From: Clostridia bacterium | GTDB lineage: Bacteria; Bacillota; Clostridia; Oscillospirales; CAG-272 | Assembly: GCA_017455945.1 (NCBI GenBank) | Contig: JAFTLM010000037.1 | Span: 1-5,055 of the forward strand | Direction of reading: 5' to 3' | Length of the DNA: 5,055 bases | Translations under genes and position numbers: made by a program | Shown here: positions 1-5,055 of the stretch, one piece after another | Position numbering within the stretch: the stretch's first letter is position 1 | Layout: each line of letters starts with the position of its first letter | Notes under the pieces: generated by a model | Database searches by the model: none | What the model was told of the DNA's origin: nothing | What the model saw: only the letters and a program-made list of their open reading frames with translations

Positions 1-588
1 GCGGCTGAAGAGCTTGAAGCCCCCTCTGTGGAGGCTCTTGAATATACGGTTCTTGAAAAAGAGAAAAAGGGATTCCTCGGAATCGGTGCTTGCGACGCTA
101 AGATTCTCGCAAGCTACACAAAGAGCGGCATTGAAATTGCCGTTGACTTTATCAAAACCATTCTCGCCGATATGAACATCGAGGCTACAGTAACCCTCGC
201 CGATGCTGACAACGCTGATAAGCAGATCAACATCGAGGGTGCAGAGGTAGGTGCACTTATCGGTCATCACGGCGAGACAATGGACTCGCTCCAGTACCTT
301 GCAAACCTTGCCGCCAACCAGAAGGTAAACGGCGAGAAGCGTGACTTTGTCAAGCTTATCGTTGACATCGAGGGCTACCGTGCAAAGAGAGAGGAAACTC
401 TCCGTGCACTTGCCCGCAGAATGGCTGACAAGGTTATAAAGTACAAGAAGAGCGTTATGCTTGAGCCTATGAACCCCTATGAGAGAAGAATCATTCACTC
501 CGAGGTTCAGAACATCAAGGGAGTTTCCACAAACTCCATCGGCTCGGAAAACAACCTCACGGTTGTTATCTTCCTGGAAGAGAAATAA
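1..588 (+). CDS. jag: Jag/KhpB RNA-binding protein (KH and R3H domains), 5' end missing
   Basis: The open frame is entered at base 1 and ends at TAA 586-588, giving 195 codons; the true start lies upstream, and the GTG at 28 is only an internal valine codon. Codons 1-40 are the end of a Jag_N domain, with its hallmark KKGFLGIG at codons 22-29. A KH domain follows with its GxxG loop as GHHG at codons 88-91, then an R3H domain over roughly codons 130-195 with the R-x3-H signature (R162, H166). In Firmicutes this family (SpoIIIJ-associated Jag, also KhpB/EloR) binds RNA in the cytoplasm, works with KhpA and affects cell elongation and division. It is usually encoded just after the membrane insertase yidC/spoIIIJ, which would lie off the left edge. 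The usual downstream partner mnmE is absent here; a terminator follows directly. Lysine codons are mostly AAG, as in purC. The family call is near certain; the physiological role is family knowledge only. Confidence 0.96.
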   Translation, partial: AAEELEAPSVEALEYTVLEKEKKGFLGIGACDAKILASYTKSGIEIAVDFIKTILADMNIEATVTLADADNADKQINIEGAEVGALIGHHGETMDSLQYLANLAANQKVNGEKRDFVKLIVDIEGYRAKREETLRALARRMADKVIKYKKSVMLEPMNPYERRIIHSEVQNIKGVSTNSIGSENNLTVVIFLEEK

Positions 589-595
589 AAAAACT

Positions 596-625
596 AAAAG
601 CGACTGTCATCGGACAGTCGCTTTT
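596..625. terminator. Bidirectional intrinsic terminator between converging genes
   Basis: A perfect 13-bp inverted repeat (596-608 and 613-625, core GCGACTGTC) encloses a 4-base loop ATCG. Its outer A and T runs give a U-rich tail on either strand: CTTTTGTTTT on the plus strand, and CTTTTAGTTTTTTTA on the minus strand. It starts 8 bases after the jag stop and lies 24 bases beyond the end of the reductase gene, so it can end both transcripts. Confidence 0.92.
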
Positions 626-648
626 GTTTTATCATATTGCATATTCAA

Positions 649-1524
649 TCATTCATTTATATACTTTTCCAACGCTTCAATGCCTACTCTGTCTATTGCC
701 GCACCGAGACGCTCCTTGGGTTCGCCGTTTTCCTTATACCAAAGCATAACCTTTTCTATAACGTCGGGCACCTGCTCCTCGCTGTAAAGCCCCGAAAGCA
801 GAGTTCCCATTCTTCTCGTCTTGCCCCAGGTTCCGCCAACGTATATCCTGCAAGCAGACACCGCCTCTTTGGGCACCGCGCCGAATGGGCATTTTCCTAC
901 ACAGACGCCGCATTTCGTGCATTTGTTCCTGTCGGTCACCGCCTTGCCGTCAACCACCGAAACAGCCTTTGACGGACAGCCCGCGGCTACGGCACAGACC
1001 TTGCACCCCCGACATTTTTCGGTGTCAAGCTCAAACACTCTGCACCCTTCCACGCCCACGTCGTTAAGGCTGGGCTTCATACAGCTGTTGGGACATCCTC
1101 CGACGCCTATTTTGAATTTATGAGGCAGCTTTATATCCTTCATTCCCACGTAAAAACGCTCGTGAATGACCCTTGCCAAAGCCTGGGTATCAATATTTCC
1201 GTAAACGCAAGTAGTTCCTTTGCAGGCGGTAATCGGGCGAACCTTCGCTCCCGTTCCGCCGAAAGAAAGCCCCCTCTCCGCCATAAACGCCTCGGCTTCG
1301 GGAATCTTTTCAAAAGGAATCCCCACTATTTCAGCCGAAAGCCTGGCTGTAAAAATAACGCTTCCGTTACCGAATTTTTCGGCACAGTCGGCAAGCGCCC
1401 TCAGCTCCTCGGGAGAAAAATTGCCGCCAACCGACACTATTCGCCCCGAAAAGCACTCGCTTCCTCTGTTGAGAAGGAAACCTCTCCCCTTTACAGACGT
1501 TATATCTTCTTTTGAAATTCCCAT
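649..1524 (-). CDS. Small siroheme/4Fe-4S sulfite or nitrite reductase-like protein with a two-cluster ferredoxin domain
   Basis: Predicted to carry siroheme and 4Fe-4S and to reduce sulfite or nitrite in the cytoplasm. Numbered from the chosen ATG (291 residues): a nitrite/sulfite-reductase ferredoxin-like half-domain at about 10-75; the siroheme/4Fe-4S core with cysteines C101, C106 (C-x4-C) and C144, C148 (C-x3-C, in GGCPNSC); then a 2[4Fe-4S] ferredoxin insert with C171, C174, C177, C183 and C202, C205, C208, C212. The second ferredoxin motif is canonical CxxCxxCxxxCP; the first has five residues before its last cysteine. This matches the compact DsrA/AsrC-like proteins of anaerobes, not the large assimilatory CysI. 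An upstream in-frame GTG at 1533 touches its own Shine-Dalgarno site, whereas ATG 1524 sits 8 bases from AAAGGAG, so ATG was chosen. No AsrA/AsrB or other redox partner is in the window, so electron donor and true substrate (sulfite, nitrite, other) are open. The gene stands alone and diverges from the importer operon. Confidence 0.88.
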   Translation of the reverse strand: MGISKEDITSVKGRGFLLNRGSECFSGRIVSVGGNFSPEELRALADCAEKFGNGSVIFTARLSAEIVGIPFEKIPEAEAFMAERGLSFGGTGAKVRPITACKGTTCVYGNIDTQALARVIHERFYVGMKDIKLPHKFKIGVGGCPNSCMKPSLNDVGVEGCRVFELDTEKCRGCKVCAVAAGCPSKAVSVVDGKAVTDRNKCTKCGVCVGKCPFGAVPKEAVSACRIYVGGTWGKTRRMGTLLSGLYSEEQVPDVIEKVMLWYKENGEPKERLGAAIDRVGIEALEKYINE

Positions 1525-1532
1525 ACCAAACA

Positions 1533-1539
1533 CTCCTTT
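1533..1539 (-). promoter_or_regulatory. Shine-Dalgarno site of the reductase gene
   Basis: The minus strand reads AAAGGAG, followed by 8 bases and then ATG at 1524-1522. This decides for the ATG start, because the GTG at 1533-1531 would begin on the last base of the site itself. Confidence 0.85.
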
Positions 1540-1545
1540 AACAGA

Positions 1546-1574
1546 TTGACACGTACCCGATTTTATGATACAAT
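1546..1574 (+). promoter_or_regulatory. Extended -10 promoter of the ABC importer operon
   Basis: The plus strand reads TTGACA (1546-1551), a 17-base spacer, then TACAAT (1569-1574), with TG one base before the -10 (TGaTACAAT). Only one base departs from consensus. The predicted start is near 1581, about 48 bases before the ATG of the binding-protein gene. The leader crosses the opposing promoter's elements. Confidence 0.82.
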
Positions 1575-1586
1575 TAGGTTACTACA

Positions 1587-1615
1587 ATTATATCACCGCA
1601 ACGCTTTGTTGTCAA
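1587..1615 (-). promoter_or_regulatory. Consensus extended -10 promoter of the reductase gene
   Basis: The minus strand reads TTGACA (1615-1610), a 17-base spacer, then TATAAT (1592-1587), with TG one base before the -10 (TGaTATAAT). Every element matches the housekeeping sigma-A consensus. The predicted start is near 1580, giving a leader of about 55 bases before the ATG. It faces the plus-strand promoter at 1546-1574 head-on. Such a perfect promoter suggests either strong expression or the need for a repressor; no separate operator was recognised. Confidence 0.88.
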
Positions 1616-1628
1616 GAACGGAAACAGA

Positions 1629-2576
1629 ATGAAAAGAAAAATTTTAGTTGTTTTAATAGCTGTCCTTTGCTTGTGTTCGCTCTTTTCCTGCCAAAAAAGC
1701 AGAGAAAGCACCTCGGACGGCAATTCGATTGAACTGACCGACGCCCTGGGCAGACAGGTGTCGGTGCCCAAAAATCCCAAGCGTGTAGCCGCACTTTTGG
1801 GAAGCTTTGCCGACGTGTGGGCACTTGCGGGAGGCGAGCTTTGTGCCTGCCCCGAGGACGCCTGGGAGGACTTCGGGCTTGACCCCGAAGGGGCAACAAA
1901 CTTAGGCGGAGCCCACTCTCCGAGCCTTGAACTGCTCATTTCTTCAAATCCCGAGCTGGTTATTGCAAGTGCCTCCACCGCCTCAAACGTGGAGATGGCG
2001 GACACATTGGACAGGCTTGGAATTGCCACCGTCTATTTTGACGTTGACAACTTTGAGGATTACTTGAATATGCTTGACGTCTGCACCGACATCACGGGCA
2101 GAAAAGACCTTTACGAAAGGCACGGCACAGCCCTTTTGGAAGAGATAAACGACATAAAAGCCGAGCTTGAAGATGCCGAAATTCCTGCCGAACAGCGTAA
2201 AATACTGCTTGTCAGAGCCTCGTCAAGCTCACTTAAGGCAAAGGGCAGCCGCGGCACGGTCCTCGGCGAGATGCTCTGTGACCTGGGGTGCGTCAACATC
2301 GCCGACGGCTCCTCTGCCCTGCTTGAAAACCTCAGTGCGGAAAGCATTATGGCAAGCGACCCATACCGCATTTTCGCGGTAACTATGGGCGACTCCGCCT
2401 CGGCTGAAAAAGCCCTCCTTTCGCTGATAAACGGTAACCCCGCCTGGGCGGAGCTTTCGGCGGTAAAAGCGGGGCGAGTGCACGTTATGGACAAAAAACT
2501 ATTCAATCTCAAGCCGAACGCCGCCTGGGCAGAGGCTTACAGGGTGCTTTATGAAATACTTACCGAAACACAATAA
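1629..2576 (+). CDS. Lipoprotein substrate-binding protein of an iron-siderophore/heme/cobalamin-type ABC importer
   Basis: A 315-residue extracytoplasmic binding protein of the FhuD/BtuF/FepB type (Peripla_BP_2, TroA-like fold). It starts with a basic lysine/arginine tip, a hydrophobic stretch at 5-20 and a lipobox-like LFSC, so C21 should be lipid-anchored to the outer face of the membrane. The N-lobe begins with IELTDALGRQVSVP (34-47), typical of the family, and contains LGGAHSPSLELL (92-103). An acidic helix (about 160-183) links to a C-lobe at about 190-315. E101 and E238 sit where family members place the glutamates that dock on permease arginines. Length is normal. ATG 1629 is the only sensible start for the signal peptide, although its ribosome site is weak (GGA 7 bases before). 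It heads the importer operon and overlaps the permease gene by 26 bases. Lysine codons are mostly AAA (11 of 15). Family is confident; the ligand (iron chelate, heme, corrinoid) cannot be told. Confidence 0.92.
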   Translation: MKRKILVVLIAVLCLCSLFSCQKSRESTSDGNSIELTDALGRQVSVPKNPKRVAALLGSFADVWALAGGELCACPEDAWEDFGLDPEGATNLGGAHSPSLELLISSNPELVIASASTASNVEMADTLDRLGIATVYFDVDNFEDYLNMLDVCTDITGRKDLYERHGTALLEEINDIKAELEDAEIPAEQRKILLVRASSSSLKAKGSRGTVLGEMLCDLGCVNIADGSSALLENLSAESIMASDPYRIFAVTMGDSASAEKALLSLINGNPAWAELSAVKAGRVHVMDKKLFNLKPNAAWAEAYRVLYEILTETQ

Positions 2577-3546
2577 AAAAACAGCCCTGCTCTACGCAGT
2601 CGGTGTAGCTTTCGCCATTTTTTCGGCATTTTTCGGCTTCCTTTCGGGCAGTACTGAGGTGTCGTTTTCGGACATATTCGACGGACTTTTTGGCAACAGC
2701 GACACCGTGGGAGCACGAATATTCGAGTTCGTCAGGCTTCCCCGAACCTGTGCCGCGCTCCTTTGCGGCTCCGCCCTTGCAGTGTCGGGTGCGGTCACCC
2801 AAAACGTGCTTAACAACCGCTTGGCGTCTCCAAGCATCATCGGAGTAAATTCGGGTGCGGGACTGGCGGTAACGCTATGTACCGCCTTTGGAATTATAGG
2901 CGGCTGGCGGGTTTCGCTCTTCGCTTTTCTCGGTGCTTTGGCGGCTGTCTCCATTATCAGCCTCGGTGCGAGAAAATGGGGTGCCTCGGAGGGAACGGTC
3001 ATTCTTATGGGCGTGGCTATGAACAGCCTTCTGGGAGCGGTAAGCGAGGCTATTGTCACGCTCAAGCCCGAAGTAAGCGTGTTTTCGGCAGATTTCAAAT
3101 CGGGCGATCTTTCGGGGGCAACCCTTGACCGGCTCTTGCCTGTGTTTGTCATAATTCTCTTCTCGCTTGCTCTATTGATACTCCTTTCGCCGCACTTAGA
3201 GCTTCTCTCTATGGGCGACGGCACCGCGACGGCTCTGGGGCTTAACACAAGGCTTATGCGGCCGATTTTTCTCGTCCTCGCCGCGCTTCTCGCAGGAAGT
3301 GCCGTAAGCGTGGGCGGACTTATATCTTTTGTGGGGCTTCTCGTTCCTCACGCCCTGAAACGGCTGGCAATAACGCAGACAAGGCATCTTATTCCCCTCT
3401 GTGCCCTGTTCGGTGCGGGCTTCGTCACCCTCTGCGACACCCTGGCGAGAACGCTCTTCGCTCCCTACGAAATTCCCGTAGGCATTATCCTCGCCTTTAT
3501 CGGCGCTCCCATATTCGTGGCAATTTTAATCGGCAAAAAGAGGTGA
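2551..3546 (+). CDS. FecCD/BtuC-family ABC importer permease
   Basis: A 331-residue polytopic membrane protein of the iron-chelate/vitamin B12 permease family, which normally has about ten transmembrane helices per subunit and acts as a homodimer. Visible family marks, in order: a first helix at about 13-32; VRLPRTCAALLCGSALAVSGAV-like segment (61-82, holding the RLPR motif); NRLASPSIIGVNSGAG (89-104); SGDLSGATLDRL (184-195); the ATPase-contacting segment GGLISFVGLLVPHALKRL (255-272); and the closing EIPVGIILAFIGAPIF (307-322). The start lies inside the end of the binding-protein gene, with AGGG at 2541-2544 six bases upstream, so the two genes are probably translationally coupled. The stop TGA is embedded in the ribosome site of the ATPase gene. 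Length and motifs are complete; no defect seen. The ligand is not deducible. Confidence 0.95.
   Translation: MKYLPKHNKKTALLYAVGVAFAIFSAFFGFLSGSTEVSFSDIFDGLFGNSDTVGARIFEFVRLPRTCAALLCGSALAVSGAVTQNVLNNRLASPSIIGVNSGAGLAVTLCTAFGIIGGWRVSLFAFLGALAAVSIISLGARKWGASEGTVILMGVAMNSLLGAVSEAIVTLKPEVSVFSADFKSGDLSGATLDRLLPVFVIILFSLALLILLSPHLELLSMGDGTATALGLNTRLMRPIFLVLAALLAGSAVSVGGLISFVGLLVPHALKRLAITQTRHLIPLCALFGAGFVTLCDTLARTLFAPYEIPVGIILAFIGAPIFVAILIGKKR
3539..3546 (+). promoter_or_regulatory. Shine-Dalgarno site of the ATPase gene, overlapping the permease stop codon
   Basis: AGAGGTGA is a strong match to the anti-Shine-Dalgarno consensus and lies 5 bases before ATG 3552. Its last three bases TGA are the permease stop. 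It favours ATG 3552 over the GTG at 3543, which would lie within the site. Confidence 0.75.
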
Positions 3547-3551
3547 TCGAA

Positions 3552-4298
3552 ATGCTTGAAATTCGGAACATAACCTCGGGATACAACAAAAAAACCGTCC
3601 TCGACGGGCTGTCGCTGACCCTTTCGGGCGGTGAGCTCACCTCTGTCATCGGTCCCAACGGCTGCGGAAAAAGCACGCTCTTGAAAACCCTGTCGGGGCT
3701 GATTCCCCACACAAACGGGCAGATTCTCATTGACGGCGTACCGCTTAACACCTTAAACAAAAAGGAAACGGCAACGAAAATTTCATATCTTGCCCAAGAA
3801 AAAAACTGTCCCGACATGACGGTGGAACAACTGGTGCTTCACGGCAGATTTTCACGCCTGGGATTCCCCTTCGCCTACTCGGACACCGACAGAGTGGCGG
3901 CAGAGAAAGCGATGGACAGGCTTGGAATTTTGCCACTTGCCGAAAGCCCCCTATCTTCGCTTTCGGGCGGTACGAGACAAAAGGCATACGTTGCCATGGC
4001 GTTGGCTCAGGACACAGACTACATACTTCTCGACGAGCCCGCTGCCTACCTGGATATTTCGGCTCAGCTTGAGCTTATGCGTTTGTTGAAGGAGCTTGCC
4101 GCAAGCGGCAAAGGCATAATAGCCGTTATGCACGACCTGCCCCTGGCGTTCTCATTTTCGGACAGAATTCTCGTTATGAGCGACGGCTCTGCGGCGGCTG
4201 TGGGAAGCCCCGAAGAGCTCTGCTCGTCGGATACGCTTCAAAAGATTTTCGGCGTTTCGCTTACCTGCGACAGCCAAACCTACAAATACGTTTATTAA
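3552..4298 (+). CDS. ABC importer ATPase of the iron-siderophore/heme/cobalamin (FepC/BtuD-like) family
   Basis: A 248-residue cytoplasmic nucleotide-binding subunit that should pair with the FecCD-type permease and drive uptake by ATP hydrolysis. Numbered from ATG 3552: Walker A GPNGCGKST (34-42), Q-loop glutamine Q82 in SYLAQEKN, ABC signature LSGGTRQ (137-143), Walker B YILLDEP (157-163) with catalytic E162, D-loop YLD (166-168), and switch histidine H194 in VMHDL. HGRFSRLGF near 97-105 resembles the family's HGRxPH region after the Q-loop. The usual glutamine or glutamate after LSGG is threonine (T141). An in-frame GTG at 3543 would give a 4-base GTGA overlap with the permease and three extra residues; ATG is preferred on ribosome-site spacing. 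It is the last gene of the three-gene operon. Lysine codons are mostly AAA (10 of 14). All catalytic motifs are intact. Confidence 0.95.
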   Translation: MLEIRNITSGYNKKTVLDGLSLTLSGGELTSVIGPNGCGKSTLLKTLSGLIPHTNGQILIDGVPLNTLNKKETATKISYLAQEKNCPDMTVEQLVLHGRFSRLGFPFAYSDTDRVAAEKAMDRLGILPLAESPLSSLSGGTRQKAYVAMALAQDTDYILLDEPAAYLDISAQLELMRLLKELAASGKGIIAVMHDLPLAFSFSDRILVMSDGSAAAVGSPEELCSSDTLQKIFGVSLTCDSQTYKYVY

Positions 4299-4306
4299 GA
4301 GCCTGT

Positions 4307-4334
4307 TTTTTTCAAAAAAATGAAAAAATTTTTT
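4307..4334 (+). terminator. Possible weak all-AU terminator after the importer operon
   Basis: TTTTTTCA (4307-4314) can pair with TGAAAAAA (4321-4328) around an A6 loop, followed at once by T6 (4329-4334). The arrangement looks like an intrinsic terminator, but the stem has only one G-C pair, so it would be weak; partial read-through into purC is possible. The same bases overlap the purC upstream promoter region, which may be their main role. Confidence 0.35.
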
Positions 4335-4372
4335 CAAAACATATGTACAAAACGCAAATTTTGTGGTAAAAT
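4321..4372 (+). promoter_or_regulatory. purC promoter with UP element and extended -10
   Basis: TAAAAT (4367-4372) preceded by TGg forms an extended -10. A partial -35, TGTACA (4344-4349, four of six consensus bases), lies 17 bases upstream. The predicted start is near 4379. The segment 4321-4342 begins with the perfect palindrome TGAAAAAATTTTTTCA and continues AAAACAT; it matches the known UP-element consensus nnAAAWWTWTTTTnnnAAAnnn at 13 of 14 specified positions and sits at about -58 to -37. No purine riboswitch or PurBox was seen in the roughly 36-base leader. Confidence 0.7.
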
Positions 4373-4400
4373 ATTTCTGTTGGAAATTTAGTTGAATTTC

Positions 4401-4407
4401 AAAGGAG
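4401..4407 (+). promoter_or_regulatory. Shine-Dalgarno site of purC
   Basis: AAAGGAG sits 7 bases before ATG 4415, an ideal spacing. It is the same motif as at the reductase gene. Confidence 0.88.
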
Positions 4408-4414
4408 TTTGATT

Positions 4415-5055
4415 ATGAAAAAAGTTTACGAAGGAAAAACAAAAGACGTATATTCCCTTGACAACGGCAACGTGTTGCTCAAGTTCAAGGACGATTGCAC
4501 CGGAAAAGACGGCGTGTTCGATCCGGGCGAAAACAGCGTAGGACTTAAAATTGACGGTATCGGAAAGGCTAACCTTGAGACCTCGGTATACTACTTTGAG
4601 CTCTGCAAGAAAGCGGGCATCAAGACCCATTACGTAAGTGCAGACGTTGAGAACGCAACTATGGAGGTTCTCCCCGCAGAGTGCTTTGGTAAGGACAAGG
4701 GCGGAAACGGACTTGAGGTTATCTGCCGTCTTGTAGCTACGGGTAGCTTTATCCGCAGATACGGCGAGTACATCAAGAACGGCACAGTGCTTGAGGGAGG
4801 TTACGTTGAGTGCACCTTCAAGAACGACGAAAAGGGCGATCCCCTTGTAACAGGCGAAGGTCTTGTAGCTCTCGGTATTATGACAGCCGAGATGTTTGAG
4901 AGCCTTAAGGCACAAACGCTTGCTATTACAAAGATCGTTGCCGACGACCTTAAGACCATAGGTCTTGACCTTTGGGATATCAAGTTCGAGTTCGGTTACA
5001 ACAACGGTGAGGTTATCCTTATCGACGAAATAGCTTCCGGTAACATGAGAGTATA
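4415..5055 (+). CDS. purC: SAICAR synthetase (phosphoribosylaminoimidazole-succinocarboxamide synthase), 3' end missing
   Basis: The frame is open from ATG 4415 to the window edge: 213 complete codons plus two bases, of an enzyme that is usually about 235-300 residues long. It joins aspartate to CAIR using ATP in de novo purine synthesis in the cytoplasm. Marks seen: the N-terminal KKVYEGKTKDVY nucleotide-binding strand-loop (2-13), LLKFKDD with GKDGVFDPG (about 21-41), EVICRLVATGSFIRRYG (about 104-120, the conserved substrate-binding VRxxxxGS-like region), DIKFEFG (188-194) and IDEIASGNMRV near the cut end, corresponding to the DEI(S)-type metal/ATP site. The insert with GENSVGLKIDG is typical of a Clostridia subgroup rather than of E. 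coli PurC. It has its own promoter and ribosome site and starts 116 bases after the importer operon. No neighbouring pur genes are in view; they may follow on the right. Confidence 0.96.
   Translation, partial: MKKVYEGKTKDVYSLDNGNVLLKFKDDCTGKDGVFDPGENSVGLKIDGIGKANLETSVYYFELCKKAGIKTHYVSADVENATMEVLPAECFGKDKGGNGLEVICRLVATGSFIRRYGEYIKNGTVLEGGYVECTFKNDEKGDPLVTGEGLVALGIMTAEMFESLKAQTLAITKIVADDLKTIGLDLWDIKFEFGYNNGEVILIDEIASGNMRV

Noticed and set aside
1120..1549. Overlapping plus-strand open frames opposite the reductase gene
   Set aside because: Their translations show no family features, while the minus-strand frame carries all cluster cysteines of the reductase.
1569..1590. Direct repeat TACAATTA (1569-1576 and 1583-1590) as an operator pair
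   Set aside because: The first copy is the -10 of the plus promoter and the second overlaps the complement of the opposing -10; the promoter reading explains both.
1561..1600. A Fur box or other iron operator in the divergent gap
   Set aside because: The AT-rich stretch lacks the repeated GATAAT-like units of a Fur box; the match is no better than expected for promoter DNA.
1597..1613. A small hairpin (CAAC-GCTTT-GTTG) in the leader of the binding-protein gene
   Set aside because: The stem is only four pairs and overlaps the minus-strand -35; it is too weak to call an attenuator or riboswitch.
1546..1615. An invertible (phase-variable) promoter segment
   Set aside because: Outside the hexamers and TG bases the two halves share few matches, no flanking recombinase-type inverted repeats are seen, and no invertase gene is near.
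1574..2029. A 151-codon open frame on the minus strand over the binding-protein gene
   Set aside because: It is opposite a well-supported lipoprotein gene, has low-complexity S/A/P-rich translation, and would end within the shared promoter region.
2592..3248. A 218-codon open frame on the minus strand inside the permease gene
   Set aside because: It is antisense to a complete, motif-rich permease; its translation is rich in S, T, R and P with no domain, and its length follows from the codon bias of the real gene.
4373..4414. A purine riboswitch or PurBox before purC
   Set aside because: The leader is only about 36 bases, too short for the aptamer, and no PurR-type motif is visible.
4388..4915. 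A 175-codon open frame on the minus strand over purC
   Set aside because: It lies opposite the clear PurC frame, has no recognisable domain, and no ribosome site was found for it.

Overview
The window reads as bacterial chromosome, most likely from an anaerobic Gram-positive of the class Clostridia (an Oscillospirales/Ruminococcaceae-like gut organism would fit). The reasons are the AAAGGAG-type ribosome sites, a binding protein with a lipobox rather than an outer-membrane TonB system, a small ferredoxin-fused sulfite/nitrite reductase of the kind found in anaerobes, and a PurC of the Clostridia style. This placement is inference; there is no rRNA or other taxonomic marker.

Layout, left to right. 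(1) The 3' part of jag/khpB, an RNA-binding KH-R3H protein, runs in from the left edge. (2) A 13-bp hairpin with U-runs on both sides serves as a shared terminator for jag (+) and the converging next gene. (3) On the minus strand lies a stand-alone siroheme/4Fe-4S sulfite or nitrite reductase-like protein with two ferredoxin clusters. (4) A short gap between this gene and the next, divergent, operon holds two near-consensus, extended -10 promoters pointing at each other around one dyad axis. (5) On the plus strand is a tightly packed three-gene ABC importer of the iron-siderophore/heme/cobalamin family: lipoprotein binding protein, FecCD/BtuC-type permease and ATPase. (6) An AT-only spacer follows, holding an extended -10 promoter with a near-consensus UP element. 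(7) The 5' two-thirds or more of purC (SAICAR synthetase) runs off the right edge.

The binding protein captures the ligand outside the cell, the permease carries it across the membrane, and the ATPase powers the step. The ligand cannot be read from sequence; iron chelate, heme or a corrinoid are all possible. The reductase needs siroheme and iron-sulfur clusters, so sharing a control region with an importer for iron or tetrapyrroles would make sense, but that link is inference. Jag and purC are housekeeping genes, and their lysine codon use (mostly AAG) differs from the importer genes checked (mostly AAA).

The most notable item is the symmetric face-to-face promoter pair at 1546-1615. No defence system, CRISPR array, mobile element or RNA gene was seen. 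No gene-free stretch exceeds about 120 bases.
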